Source: Flavobacterium haoranii (GTDB lineage: Bacteria; Bacteroidota; Bacteroidia; Flavobacteriales; Flavobacteriaceae). From it: 64,000 nt of DNA. Position numbers and translations under genes: made by a program. Each line of letters opens with the position of its first letter. Within the stretch, counting starts at the first letter, position 1. The notes below the pieces were generated by a model. It was not told the DNA's origin. It saw nothing but the letters and a program-made list of their open reading frames with translations, and made no database searches. Positions 27,222 through 36,900 of this stretch are shown here, in pieces. The stretch covers positions 35,106 through 99,105 of the forward strand of contig QKBC01000003.1 in NCBI GenBank assembly GCA_003246205.1, in the 5' to 3' direction.

Positions 27222-28991
27222 ATGTCAGCACTAGAACACGGTCATCACAAACAAACGTTCATAACAAAATATATTTTTAGTTATGATCACAAGATGATTG
27301 CTAAGCAATATTTGATTACTGGTTTGGTAATGGGTATCGTAGGTATCTTATTATCCATTTTATTCCGTATGCAAATTGCTTGGCCTGAAGAATCATTTGG
27401 TATTTTTAAAGTTTTATTAGGTGAGAAATTTGCTCCTGATGGGGTGATGCGTCAAGATATTTACTTAGCATTGGTAACAATACACGGAACCATCATGGTA
27501 TTCTTTGTATTAACAGCCGGATTAAGTGGTACATTTAGTAATTTGCTAATTCCATTGCAAATTGGTGCAAGAGATATGGCATCCGGATTTATGAATATGC
27601 TTTCATACTGGTTGTTTTTCCTTTCTTGTGTTATCATGTTAAGTTCATTATTTATTGAGTCAGGTCCTGCATCAGCCGGTTGGACGATTTATCCGCCGTT
27701 GAGTGCATTACCACAAGCAATTCCTGGTTCAGGTCTTGGTATGACTTTGTGGTTAGTTGCTATGGCAATATTCATCGCATCTTCTTTAATGGGGTCGTTG
27801 AATTATATTGTTACAGTAATTAACTTGAGAACTCAAGGAATGTCAATGACAAGATTGCCTTTGACTGTTTGGACATTGTTCGTAACAGCTATCATTGGTG
27901 TTGTTTCATTCCCGGTATTATTCTCAGCAGCTCTTTTATTGATTTTTGACAGAAGCTTTGGCACTTCATTCTATTTGTCAGATATTTTCATTTCAGGTGA
28001 AGTTTTACATTATCAAGGAGGTTCTCCGGTATTATTTGAACACTTATTCTGGTTCTTAGGTCACCCTGAAGTATACATTGTATTATTACCAGCTTTAGGT
28101 ATTACTTCTGAAATTATTGCAACAAACTCTAGAAAACCTATCTTTGGTTATAGAGCGATGATTGCTTCTGTTTTAGCAATTGCATTTTTATCAACTATAG
28201 TTTGGGGACACCACATGTTCGTGTCAGGTATGAATCCTTTCTTAGGGTCTGTATTTACTTTTACAACATTATTAATCGCAATTCCTTCTGCAGTAAAAGC
28301 ATTTAACTATATTACTACTTTATGGAAAGGTAACTTACAATTAAATCCTGCTATGTTGTTTTCAATCGGATTGGTTTCAACATTTATCACAGGTGGTTTA
28401 ACAGGTATCATTTTAGGAGATAGTACATTAGATATCAACGTTCACGATACTTATTTCGTAATTGCTCACTTCCACTTAGTAATGGGTATTTCTGCACTTT
28501 ACGGTTTCTTTGCAGGTGTATACCATTGGTATCCGAAGATGTTTGGACGTATGATGAATAAAAACTTAGGATATGTTCATTTTTGGGTAACTGCCGTTTG
28601 TGCTTACGGAGTATTCTTCCCTATGCACTTCTTAGGTATGGCTGGTTTACCACGTCGTTACTATACAAACTCAGCTTTCCCATTATTTGATGAATTAGCA
28701 GACGTAAATGTATTGATTACGATATTTGCAATTGTAGGTTCAGTTTTCCAAATCGTTTTCTTTTGGAATTTCTTCTACAGCATGTTCTATGGTAAAAAAG
28801 CAACTCAAAATCCATGGAAAGCTAATACATTAGAATGGACTACTCCTGTTGAGCACATTCATGGTAACTGGCCTGGAGAATTACCGGTAGTTCACCGTTG
28901 GGCTTATGATTATAGCAAACCAGGGCATGAGGATGATTTTGTACCGCAAAATGTTCCTATGAAAGATGACGAAGAAGAATTACATCACTAA
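27222..28991 (+). CDS. coxA: Cytochrome c oxidase subunit I
   Basis: A 589-residue catalytic subunit of a heme-copper oxidase with about twelve transmembrane helices. Visible key motifs: HGTIMVFFVLTAGLSGTFSN (heme a ligand region), FLGHPEVYIVLLPALG (CuB histidine and the cross-linked tyrosine), WGHHMFVSGMNP (CuB histidine pair) and HDTYFVIAHFHLVMG (heme ligands). The HPEVY motif marks an A-type oxidase. It is the last gene of the act-cox operon, with a terminator immediately downstream. Subunits III and IV are encoded about 18 kb away in a second cluster. Confidence 0.96.
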   Translation: MSALEHGHHKQTFITKYIFSYDHKMIAKQYLITGLVMGIVGILLSILFRMQIAWPEESFGIFKVLLGEKFAPDGVMRQDIYLALVTIHGTIMVFFVLTAGLSGTFSNLLIPLQIGARDMASGFMNMLSYWLFFLSCVIMLSSLFIESGPASAGWTIYPPLSALPQAIPGSGLGMTLWLVAMAIFIASSLMGSLNYIVTVINLRTQGMSMTRLPLTVWTLFVTAIIGVVSFPVLFSAALLLIFDRSFGTSFYLSDIFISGEVLHYQGGSPVLFEHLFWFLGHPEVYIVLLPALGITSEIIATNSRKPIFGYRAMIASVLAIAFLSTIVWGHHMFVSGMNPFLGSVFTFTTLLIAIPSAVKAFNYITTLWKGNLQLNPAMLFSIGLVSTFITGGLTGIILGDSTLDINVHDTYFVIAHFHLVMGISALYGFFAGVYHWYPKMFGRMMNKNLGYVHFWVTAVCAYGVFFPMHFLGMAGLPRRYYTNSAFPLFDELADVNVLITIFAIVGSVFQIVFFWNFFYSMFYGKKATQNPWKANTLEWTTPVEHIHGNWPGELPVVHRWAYDYSKPGHEDDFVPQNVPMKDDEEELHH

Positions 28992-29012
28992 ATTCATATA
29001 GCGTTAATAAAG

Positions 29013-29040
29013 AAAACCTTTCCGATTGGAAAGGTTTTTT
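29013..29040 (+). terminator. Terminator of the act-cox operon
   Basis: AAAACCTTTCC (29013-29023), loop GATT, GGAAAGGTTTT (29028-29038), then T. It closes the roughly 11-kb respiratory operon and partly abuts the ruvB promoter. Confidence 0.85.
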
Positions 29041-29044
29041 GTTT

Positions 29045-29052
29045 TATCTTTG
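29045..29052 (+). promoter_or_regulatory. -7 element of ruvB
   Basis: TATCTTTG, a full TAnnTTTG match, ending only 16 bases before the ruvB ATG at 29069. A TTG at 29026-29028 is a possible -33 element with a short gap of 16 bases. The transcript would have a very short leader. Confidence 0.6.
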
Positions 29053-29068
29053 CTGATATTTGATGATT

Positions 29069-30091
29069 ATGAACGAAAATTTGGATCCGAATAAAGAACG
29101 CTTTACACCTCAGGAAATAGATATAGAAAGAGCTCTACGGCCACTTTCTTTTGATGATTTTGCTGGTCAGGATCAAGTTTTAGAAAATTTAAAAGTTTTT
29201 GTTCAGGCAGCCAATCTTAGAGACGAGGCTCTAGATCATACTTTATTTCATGGCCCTCCGGGTTTGGGTAAAACAACTTTGGCCAATATTTTGGCTAACG
29301 AATTAGGAGTTGGAATTAAGATTACTTCCGGTCCGGTTTTAGATAAACCGGGAGATTTAGCAGGATTATTGACTAATTTAGACGAACGTGATATTTTATT
29401 TATAGATGAAATTCACCGTTTAAGTCCGGTTGTAGAAGAATATCTTTATTCTGCTATGGAAGATTATAAAATTGATATAATGATTGAGACCGGACCAAAT
29501 GCACGCACGGTTCAGATTAATTTAAATCCTTTTACATTAGTTGGAGCAACAACACGTTCAGGATTGTTAACGGCACCTATGAGAGCTCGTTTCGGAATTC
29601 AAAGCCGTTTACAATATTATAATACAGAATTACTGACGACTATTGTACAACGAAGTGCAGCTATTTTAAAAATGCCTATTTCTATGGAAGCAGCAATTGA
29701 AATAGCAGGAAGAAGTCGTGGTACACCGCGTATTGCAAATGCTCTATTGAGAAGGGTTCGCGATTTTGCTCAAATAAAAGGAAATGGGAAAATAGATATT
29801 GAAATAGCTAAATTTGCTCTTAGAGCCTTAAATGTTGATGCACATGGATTGGATGAAATGGATAATAAGATATTGAACACTATTATTGACAAATTTAAAG
29901 GTGGTCCTGTAGGTTTAACAACTTTGGCAACTGCTGTTTCTGAAAGTGGTGAGACAATAGAAGAAGTTTATGAACCTTTTTTGATTCAAGAAGGATTTAT
30001 TATCAGAACACCTAGAGGTAGAGAAGTAACAGAGAAAGCCTATAAACATTTAGGGAAGATAAAAGGTTTTAATCAAGGAGAACTGTTTTAA
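29069..30091 (+). CDS. ruvB: Holliday junction branch migration ATPase RuvB
   Basis: A protein of about 340 residues that drives branch migration with RuvA. The AAA+ motor shows Walker [10 protein letters not shown], Walker [10 protein letters not shown], sensor segment [18 protein letters not shown] and [20 protein letters not shown]. The C-terminal winged helix ends [24 protein letters not shown] and an ATG lie just upstream in frame (29060, 29063), but MNENLDP is the usual Flavobacterium start. queG follows after one base. ruvA is not adjacent; it lies 3.3 kb further right. Confidence 0.95.
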   Translation: MNENLDPNKERFTPQEIDIERALRPLSFDDFAGQDQVLENLKVFVQAANLRDEALDHTLFHGPPGLGKTTLANILANELGVGIKITSGPVLDKPGDLAGLLTNLDERDILFIDEIHRLSPVVEEYLYSAMEDYKIDIMIETGPNARTVQINLNPFTLVGATTRSGLLTAPMRARFGIQSRLQYYNTELLTTIVQRSAAILKMPISMEAAIEIAGRSRGTPRIANALLRRVRDFAQIKGNGKIDIEIAKFALRALNVDAHGLDEMDNKILNTIIDKFKGGPVGLTTLATAVSESGETIEEVYEPFLIQEGFIIRTPRGREVTEKAYKHLGKIKGFNQGELF

Positions 30092-30092
30092 A

Positions 30093-31019
30093 TTGGTTAA
30101 CAACAAAGAAAAATATTCAAAATTAATCAAAGCCGAATCGAAAAGACTCGGCTTTTTGTCTTGTGGCATATCAAAAGCTGATTTTTTAGAAGAAGAAGCG
30201 CCCCGACTAGAAAAGTGGTTGAAAGAGAAGCGCAACGGAGAAATGAGTTATATGGAAAATCATTTTGATAAGCGTTTAGATCCTCGTTTATTGGTTGAAG
30301 GCTCTAAAAGTGTGATTTCATTATTGTTGAATTATTATCCGGACGAAAAGCAACGAAATGATTCTTACAAAATATCTAAATATGCCTATGGCGAAGATTA
30401 TCATTACGTCATAAAAGATAAATTAAAACAATTATTAGATTTTATCCAATCGGAAATTGGAACAGTTGATGGGCGTTATTTTGTAGACTCCGCTCCGGTT
30501 TTAGACAAAGCTTGGGCTGCAAAATCTGGTTTGGGCTGGATAGGAAAAAACGCAAACCTTATTACAAAAGGAGTAGGCTCATTTTATTTTGTAGCAGAAC
30601 TGATTATTGATCTAGAGTTAGAGCACGATACACCAACAACAGATCATTGCGGAACTTGTACAGCTTGTATAGAGGCTTGTCCTACCCAAGCGATTATAGC
30701 GCCTTATGTAGTCGACGGTAGTAGATGCATCTCCTATTTTACGATTGAATTAAAAGATGCTTTGCCTTCCGATGTAAAAGGAACATTTGATGATTGGTTT
30801 TTTGGTTGTGATACTTGCCAGGACGTATGTCCTTGGAACCGATTTGCCAAACCACACCATGAAAAAGCTTTTGAACCCGATTTCAACTTGTTACATTTTA
30901 CTAAAAATGATTGGGCAAACCTCTCTAAAGAAACATTCAATCAGCTGTTTAAAAATTCTGCAGTTAAGAGAACCAAATACGAAGGACTTGTAAGAAATAT
31001 TAAATTTTTAAAAGAGTAG
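30093..31019 (+). CDS. queG: Epoxyqueuosine reductase QueG
   Basis: A 308-residue enzyme that reduces epoxyqueuosine to queuosine in tRNA wobble positions, using cobalamin and two [4Fe-4S] clusters. Cluster motifs: [16 protein letters not shown] and [14 protein letters not shown]. The [20 protein letters not shown] segment belongs to the catalytic domain. The start is a TTG, one base after the ruvB stop. No ATG occurs before residue 51, and the sequence after TTG aligns with the normal N-terminus of the family. An AAGGAG sequence lies 12 bases upstream inside ruvB. Confidence 0.93.
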   Translation: MVNNKEKYSKLIKAESKRLGFLSCGISKADFLEEEAPRLEKWLKEKRNGEMSYMENHFDKRLDPRLLVEGSKSVISLLLNYYPDEKQRNDSYKISKYAYGEDYHYVIKDKLKQLLDFIQSEIGTVDGRYFVDSAPVLDKAWAAKSGLGWIGKNANLITKGVGSFYFVAELIIDLELEHDTPTTDHCGTCTACIEACPTQAIIAPYVVDGSRCISYFTIELKDALPSDVKGTFDDWFFGCDTCQDVCPWNRFAKPHHEKAFEPDFNLLHFTKNDWANLSKETFNQLFKNSAVKRTKYEGLVRNIKFLKE

Positions 31020-31050
31020 TCCTAAAATTTTTTTCTTTCAAAGCTTATTT

Positions 31051-31058
31051 TAACTTTG
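31051..31058 (+). promoter_or_regulatory. -7 element of the malic enzyme gene
   Basis: TAACTTTG matches TAnnTTTG and lies 23 bases before the ATG. No -33 TTG is evident. Confidence 0.5.
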
Positions 31059-31081
31059 TAAGTTCATATAAAACGTATTAT

Positions 31082-33373
31082 ATGCATAAAGATACAAAAA
31101 GAAGAGAAGCTTTGTTGTACCATGCTAAACCTACACCAGGTAAAATAGAAGTGGTACCAACTAAAAAATATGCAACACAAAGAGACTTGTCATTAGCCTA
31201 CTCACCAGGAGTTGCAGAACCTTGTTTAGAAATTAAAAAAGACGTAAACAACGTTTATAAATATACTACAAAAGGAAATTTAGTAGCTGTAATTTCTAAT
31301 GGGACTGCCGTTTTAGGTCTTGGAGATATTGGAGCAGAAGCATCAAAACCGGTGATGGAAGGAAAAGGTCTGTTATTTAAGATTTTTGCCGGAATTGATG
31401 TGTTTGACATTGAAGTAGGAACTAAAGATATTGAAGGGTTCATACAAACGGTGAAAAACATTGCGCCAACATTCGGAGGGATTAATCTGGAAGACATTAA
31501 AGCTCCGGAATCATTTGAAATAGAGAGAAGATTAGTTGAAGAACTGAATATTCCGGTGATGCATGATGATCAGCATGGAACGGCTATTATTTCATCGGCA
31601 GCTTTATTAAACGCATTAGAATTAGCAAATAAAGAAATCGATAAGATTAAATTAGTGGTTTCCGGTGCAGGATCAGCGGCTTTAGCATGTGCTAACCTTT
31701 ACGTATTGTTAGGTGTAAAAGAAGAGAATATCTATATGTTTGATAAAGACGGGATGTTAACCACTAACAGAACGGATTTATTAGACGTACAAATGCGATA
31801 TGCAAAAAATTGCGAACAAAAGTCATTAAGAGAAGTTATAGAAGGTGCTGATATGTTCTTAGGATTATCTGTAGGAAATGTGTTGACTCCGGAAATGCTA
31901 TTGGTTATGAATCACGACCCGATTGTTTTTGCTATGGCTAATCCTGTACCTGAAATAGATTACAATTTGGCAGTGAGCACTCGTAAGGATATTATCATGG
32001 CAACAGGGCGTTCTGATTTTCCTAATCAGGTGAATAATGTGTTAGGTTTTCCTTATATCTTCAGAGGAGCTTTAGATGTTAGAGCAACTAAGATCAATGA
32101 AGAAATGAAAATGGCTGCTGTTCACGCTTTAGCGAACTTGACAAAGTCACCGGTTCCTGAACAAGTGAACATTGCGTATGGAGAAACTAAATTAACTTTC
32201 GGAAGAGATTATATTATTCCTAAGCCTTTTGATCCGAGACTAATTGCAACAGTAGCACCGGCCGTAGCTAAAGCAGCTATGGATTCGGGAGTGGCTCAAA
32301 TGGAAATTCAGGATTGGGAAAAATACGAGATAGAATTATTGGATCGTTTAGGAGCAGATAATAAAATGCTTCGTTTGTTAATGAACAGAGCTAAAACAGA
32401 TCCGAAACGTGTTGTTTTTGCAGAAGCAGATCAGTTAGATGTTTTAAAAGCAGCTCAGATCGTTTATGAAGAAGGAATCGGTATTCCGGTTTTATTAGGG
32501 AATAAAGAAATAATCCAGGAATTAAAATCAGAAATCGGTTTTGATGCTGATATAGCAATTCTGGATCCGAAAACGAAAGAAGAAGACGAAACAAGAAAAC
32601 GTTATGCTAATTCGTTTTGGAAAACACAACAACGTAGAGGCGTTACATTGTTAGAAGCAGAAAAATGGATGCGCGAACGAAATTATTTTGCTTTAATGAT
32701 GGTTAATGAAGGTGAAGCTGATGCGCTAGTTACGGGATATTCGAGAAGTTATCCTGCAGTTGTAAAACCGGTTATGGAATTAATTCCGAAAGCTCCGGGA
32801 GTTTCTAAAATTGCAACGACTAACTTAATGATGACGAAACGTGGCCCTCTTTTCCTTGCTGATACGGCAATTAATCCGGATCCAAGTGCAGAAGATTTGG
32901 CTAAAATTGCGTTGATGACAGCAAAAACGGTTAGAATGTTTGGTATGGAACCTATTATGGCAATGGTCTCTTTTTCAAACTTCGGTTCTTCATCAAAAGA
33001 AACAGCAAAAAAGATTAGAGAAGCAGTAGCATATTTACATAAAAATCACCCTGAATTGGTTGTAGATGGTGAGATTCAAACGGATTTCGCTTTAAATTCA
33101 GAAATGTTGAAAAGTAAATTCCCATTTTCTAAATTAGTAGATAAAAAAGTCAATACTTTAATTTTTCCAAATTTAGATTCTGCAAATATTACATATAAAT
33201 TGTTGAAAGAATTAAATGAGTCGGCATCAATTGGCCCAATCGTTTTAGGCTTAGACAAACCCGTTCATATTTTCCAATTAGGAGCTAGTGTAGAAGAAAT
33301 GGTTAATATGGCTGCAGTTGCTGTTGTTGATGCTCAGGAAAAAGAAAGGAAAAACAAACAAACAGAAAAATAA
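31082..33373 (+). CDS. maeB: NADP-dependent malic enzyme with phosphotransacetylase-like domain
   Basis: A 763-residue protein that oxidatively decarboxylates malate to pyruvate. The malic enzyme part (about 1-425) includes SLAYSPGVAEPC, FGGINLEDIKAPE, MHDDQHGTAI and the nucleotide-binding GAGSAALACANLY. The C-terminal third (about 430-763) is a phosphotransacetylase-like domain (PKRVVFAEADQLDVLKAAQI, DALVTGYSR), regulatory rather than catalytic in MaeB enzymes. Length matches MaeB. ruvA begins 6 bases after the stop, so maeB, ruvA and sprA probably share a transcript. Confidence 0.95.
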   Translation: MHKDTKRREALLYHAKPTPGKIEVVPTKKYATQRDLSLAYSPGVAEPCLEIKKDVNNVYKYTTKGNLVAVISNGTAVLGLGDIGAEASKPVMEGKGLLFKIFAGIDVFDIEVGTKDIEGFIQTVKNIAPTFGGINLEDIKAPESFEIERRLVEELNIPVMHDDQHGTAIISSAALLNALELANKEIDKIKLVVSGAGSAALACANLYVLLGVKEENIYMFDKDGMLTTNRTDLLDVQMRYAKNCEQKSLREVIEGADMFLGLSVGNVLTPEMLLVMNHDPIVFAMANPVPEIDYNLAVSTRKDIIMATGRSDFPNQVNNVLGFPYIFRGALDVRATKINEEMKMAAVHALANLTKSPVPEQVNIAYGETKLTFGRDYIIPKPFDPRLIATVAPAVAKAAMDSGVAQMEIQDWEKYEIELLDRLGADNKMLRLLMNRAKTDPKRVVFAEADQLDVLKAAQIVYEEGIGIPVLLGNKEIIQELKSEIGFDADIAILDPKTKEEDETRKRYANSFWKTQQRRGVTLLEAEKWMRERNYFALMMVNEGEADALVTGYSRSYPAVVKPVMELIPKAPGVSKIATTNLMMTKRGPLFLADTAINPDPSAEDLAKIALMTAKTVRMFGMEPIMAMVSFSNFGSSSKETAKKIREAVAYLHKNHPELVVDGEIQTDFALNSEMLKSKFPFSKLVDKKVNTLIFPNLDSANITYKLLKELNESASIGPIVLGLDKPVHIFQLGASVEEMVNMAAVAVVDAQEKERKNKQTEK

Positions 33374-33379
33374 TTTATA

Positions 33380-33961
33380 ATGATAACCCACATTCAAGGA
33401 AGATTAGTTGAAAAAACACCTACAGATGTTGTGATTGATTGCAATGGGGTGGGTTATCTTATCAATATTTCACTTCATACGTATTCGTTACTTCCGGATT
33501 CGGAGAATTTGAAATTATTTACATTTTTGCAAATCAAAGAAGATGCACACACTTTGTACGGATTTATAGAAAAGCAGGAACGAGAGTTGTTTAAATTGCT
33601 TTTGTCTGTTTCAGGTGTGGGAGCTAGTACGGCAAGAACTATGCTGTCTTCGATTCCTCCTGTGAATATTATTCAGGCGATTGCGGCAAATGATGTGGCA
33701 ACGATTCAGGGAATAAAAGGAATCGGAGCTAAAACAGCACAGCGTATTATCTTAGATTTAAAAGAAAAAGTGTTAAAAGTATACAATTTAGATGATGTTT
33801 CAGTTGTTGTAGACAATACAAATAAAGAAGAAGCGTTATCTGCATTAGAAGTTTTAGGTTTTGCCCGAAAAACAGCTGAAAAAGCAATTGATAAAGTTTT
33901 TAGAGAAGTCCCCAATGCCTCTGTAGAACAATTAATTAAAGAAGCATTAAAAAATTTATAA
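33380..33961 (+). CDS. ruvA: Holliday junction DNA helicase subunit RuvA
   Basis: A 193-residue protein that binds four-way junctions and guides RuvB. An N-terminal OB fold (MITHIQGRLVEKTPTDVVID), tandem helix-hairpin-helix motifs (LLSVSGVGASTARTML and IKGIGAKTAQRIILDLKEK) and a C-terminal UBA-like domain that contacts RuvB (EEALSALEVLGFARKTAEKA) are all present. Size is normal. It is separated from ruvB and embedded between maeB and sprA; the sprA TTG start follows its stop after one base. Confidence 0.96.
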   Translation: MITHIQGRLVEKTPTDVVIDCNGVGYLINISLHTYSLLPDSENLKLFTFLQIKEDAHTLYGFIEKQERELFKLLLSVSGVGASTARTMLSSIPPVNIIQAIAANDVATIQGIKGIGAKTAQRIILDLKEKVLKVYNLDDVSVVVDNTNKEEALSALEVLGFARKTAEKAIDKVFREVPNASVEQLIKEALKNL

Positions 33962-33962
33962 T

Positions 33963-36900
33963 TTGGAACAGGCTTATACAAAAAATTCACTTAGTAGTAT
34001 TATTTCTATTTTTAGAATTTTATTCTTTTTTGCTCCGGTTATTTCTTTTGCCCAAACAGAAGAGCAAGACTCTATTAAAACCGGTGTAGATATTGGAAAA
34101 ATAGAAGTTCCTAATCCAAAGAGTATCGTTGAAGCTTATACGTACGATCCTATAACAGATCGTTATATCTATACCCGAACCTTTGACGGTTTCAATATCA
34201 ATTATCCTCTGGTTTTAACACCGGAACAATATCAGGAATTGGTATTGAGAGAGCAGATGAGGGAGTATTATCAAGAAAAATCGGCAGCTATTGACGGTAA
34301 GAAAGAAGGAAGCCAAGATGCCAAGAAAGATTTATTGCCAAGATATTATGTGAATTCCAAATTTTTCGAAACCATATTCGGGAGTAACACTATTGATATA
34401 AAACCTACAGGTTCTGTGGAAATTGATTTAGGAGTTCGGTTTACCAAGCAGGATAATCCTTCTCTTTCACCAAGAAACAGAAAAACAACAACCTTTGATT
34501 TTAATCAAAGAATTAGTGTAGGCTTACAAGGTAAAGTAGGAACTCGTTTAAACGTTAATGTTAATTACGACACACAATCTACTTTTGCTTTCCAAAATTT
34601 AATTAAACTGGAATACGGTTCTAACGAAGATGATATCTTACAAAAGTTAGAAGTAGGGAATGTGAGTTTCCCATTGTCAAATTCACTGATAAGAGGAGCA
34701 CAAAGCTTGTTTGGTGTAAAAGCGCAGTTCCAGTTTGGAAAGACAACTATAACCGGTGTTTTCTCAGAACAAAAATCACAAACAAAAACAGTTACGTCTC
34801 AAGGTGGCGGAACATTACAGGAATTTGAATTATTTGCCTTGGATTATGACGCAAATCGACACTTTTTCTTGTCACAATATTTTCGTGATAAGTACGATAC
34901 TGCGTTGAGAAATTATCCGGTAATTGATAGTAGAGTTCAAATTACACGTATTGAAGTTTGGGTAACTAATAAACAAAACAGGGTTAATTCTACAGAAAAT
35001 AATATTAGAAATATTGTAGCTCTGCAAGATTTAGGTGAGGGTCCTTTGAGTAATATATCTTCTCAAGAAGTAGTGGCTATTGATTTAGCTGTCAATGGAG
35101 GCTTTTTTGGATCAATAGCTCCGGATTCGCCAACTAATAATGGAAATAACCAGTTTAACCCTAATCTGATAGGTAGTAATTATCTTAACGCTAATATTAG
35201 AGATGTTGCTACGGCAAATAATGGGTTCAATATTTCAGGAATGGAGGAAGGAACGGATTATTCTAAGTTGGAAAATGCCAGAAAATTAGCATCTTCAGAG
35301 TATACATATCATCCGCAATTGGGATATATCTCTTTAAATCAAAGCCTTTCCAATGACGAAGTTTTGGCAGTAGCGTATCAATATACAATCGGCGACCAAG
35401 TGTATCAGGTTGGAGAATTTGGTACAGATGGAGTAGATGCAACCAATGTTGATAATTCAGGAGTTCCAAGTTCTCAGGCACTTATCCTAAAAATGTTGAA
35501 AAGTAATTTAACCTTAGTTACGAATACACTTACTTCAGGAAGTTATACGATGCCAATTTGGAATTTGATGATGAAAAATATCTATCAGATTCCGGGAGCC
35601 TATCAATTAGAGCAAGAAGATTTTAAGTTAAATATTTTTTATACTAATCCTTCTCCTATAAATTATATTACTAAAGCCAGTGGTTCTGCACCGAATTTAC
35701 CGGCCGATGTGGAAGAAACACCACTTTTACGAGTTTTTAATGTAGATCGGTTAAATTATACAAATGACCCGCAAGAAGGTGGAGATGGTTTTTTTGATTT
35801 CTATTCCGGTATAACAGTAGATGTTCAATATGGTAGAATTATATTTCCAATTAAGGAGCCTTTTGGAGAACACTTGTTCAAAAAGTTAAATGACAATACC
35901 GTTTCAGAAGATTATGCAGATCCGTTAACATATAATGAGAATCAATCGAAATATGTGTTTAGGACTATGTATACTAAAACACAGGCGGCTTCTTTACAGG
36001 AAAGTGAAAAAAATAAATTTCAGTTTAAAGGTAGATTTAAATCAACCGGAGGAGACGGAATTTCTATAGGAGCATATAATATACCACAAGGTTCTGTTGT
36101 TGTTACTGCCGGAGGAAGAACGTTGGTTGAAGGAGTTGATTATACTGTTAATTACCAGTTGGGTAAAGTTCAGATTTTAGACGCTTCGTTACAAGCTTCT
36201 AATACACCAATAGAAATTTCAGTTGAAAATAATTCGGTTTTCGGACAACAAACAAAACGCTTTTATGGTGTTAATGTTGAGCATCGTTTCAATAAAGATT
36301 TCATGGTTGGCGGAACATTCTTAAAGTTATCCGAAAGACCTTTTACAAATAAATCAAACTATGGGCAAGAATCCGTAAATAATACAATCATTGGTTTCAA
36401 TACAAATTTCTCTACGGAAGTTCCTTTCTTAACTCGATTGGTCAATAAATTGCCTAACATTGATACCGATGTGCCTTCTAATGTGTCTTTTAGAGGTGAG
36501 ATAGCATATCTAATGCCAAATGCTTCAAAAGCGGATCAGTTTAATGGAGAACCAACGACTTATGTAGATGATTTTGAAGGCTCTCAATCTACGATAGATT
36601 TGAGAACGGCTTCAAGTTGGACATTGGCAAGTGTGCCTTTGGAAGGTAGTTTTGATGGCGATCCTACCGATAATGAATCTACAACTGATGATATTCATAT
36701 TGGAGATAAAAGAGCCCATTTATCATGGTATTCCATAGACCCTGTATTTTATTCACAAACTCCGGGAGGAATAAGTGAAAATGACTTGTCACTAAACAGA
36801 ACTCGTCGTGTTTACATGAGTGAATTATATCCTAATACAGATGTAGCACAAGGGCAGAGTAATGTGGTGAATACCTTAGATTTAACCTATTTCCCTAAAG

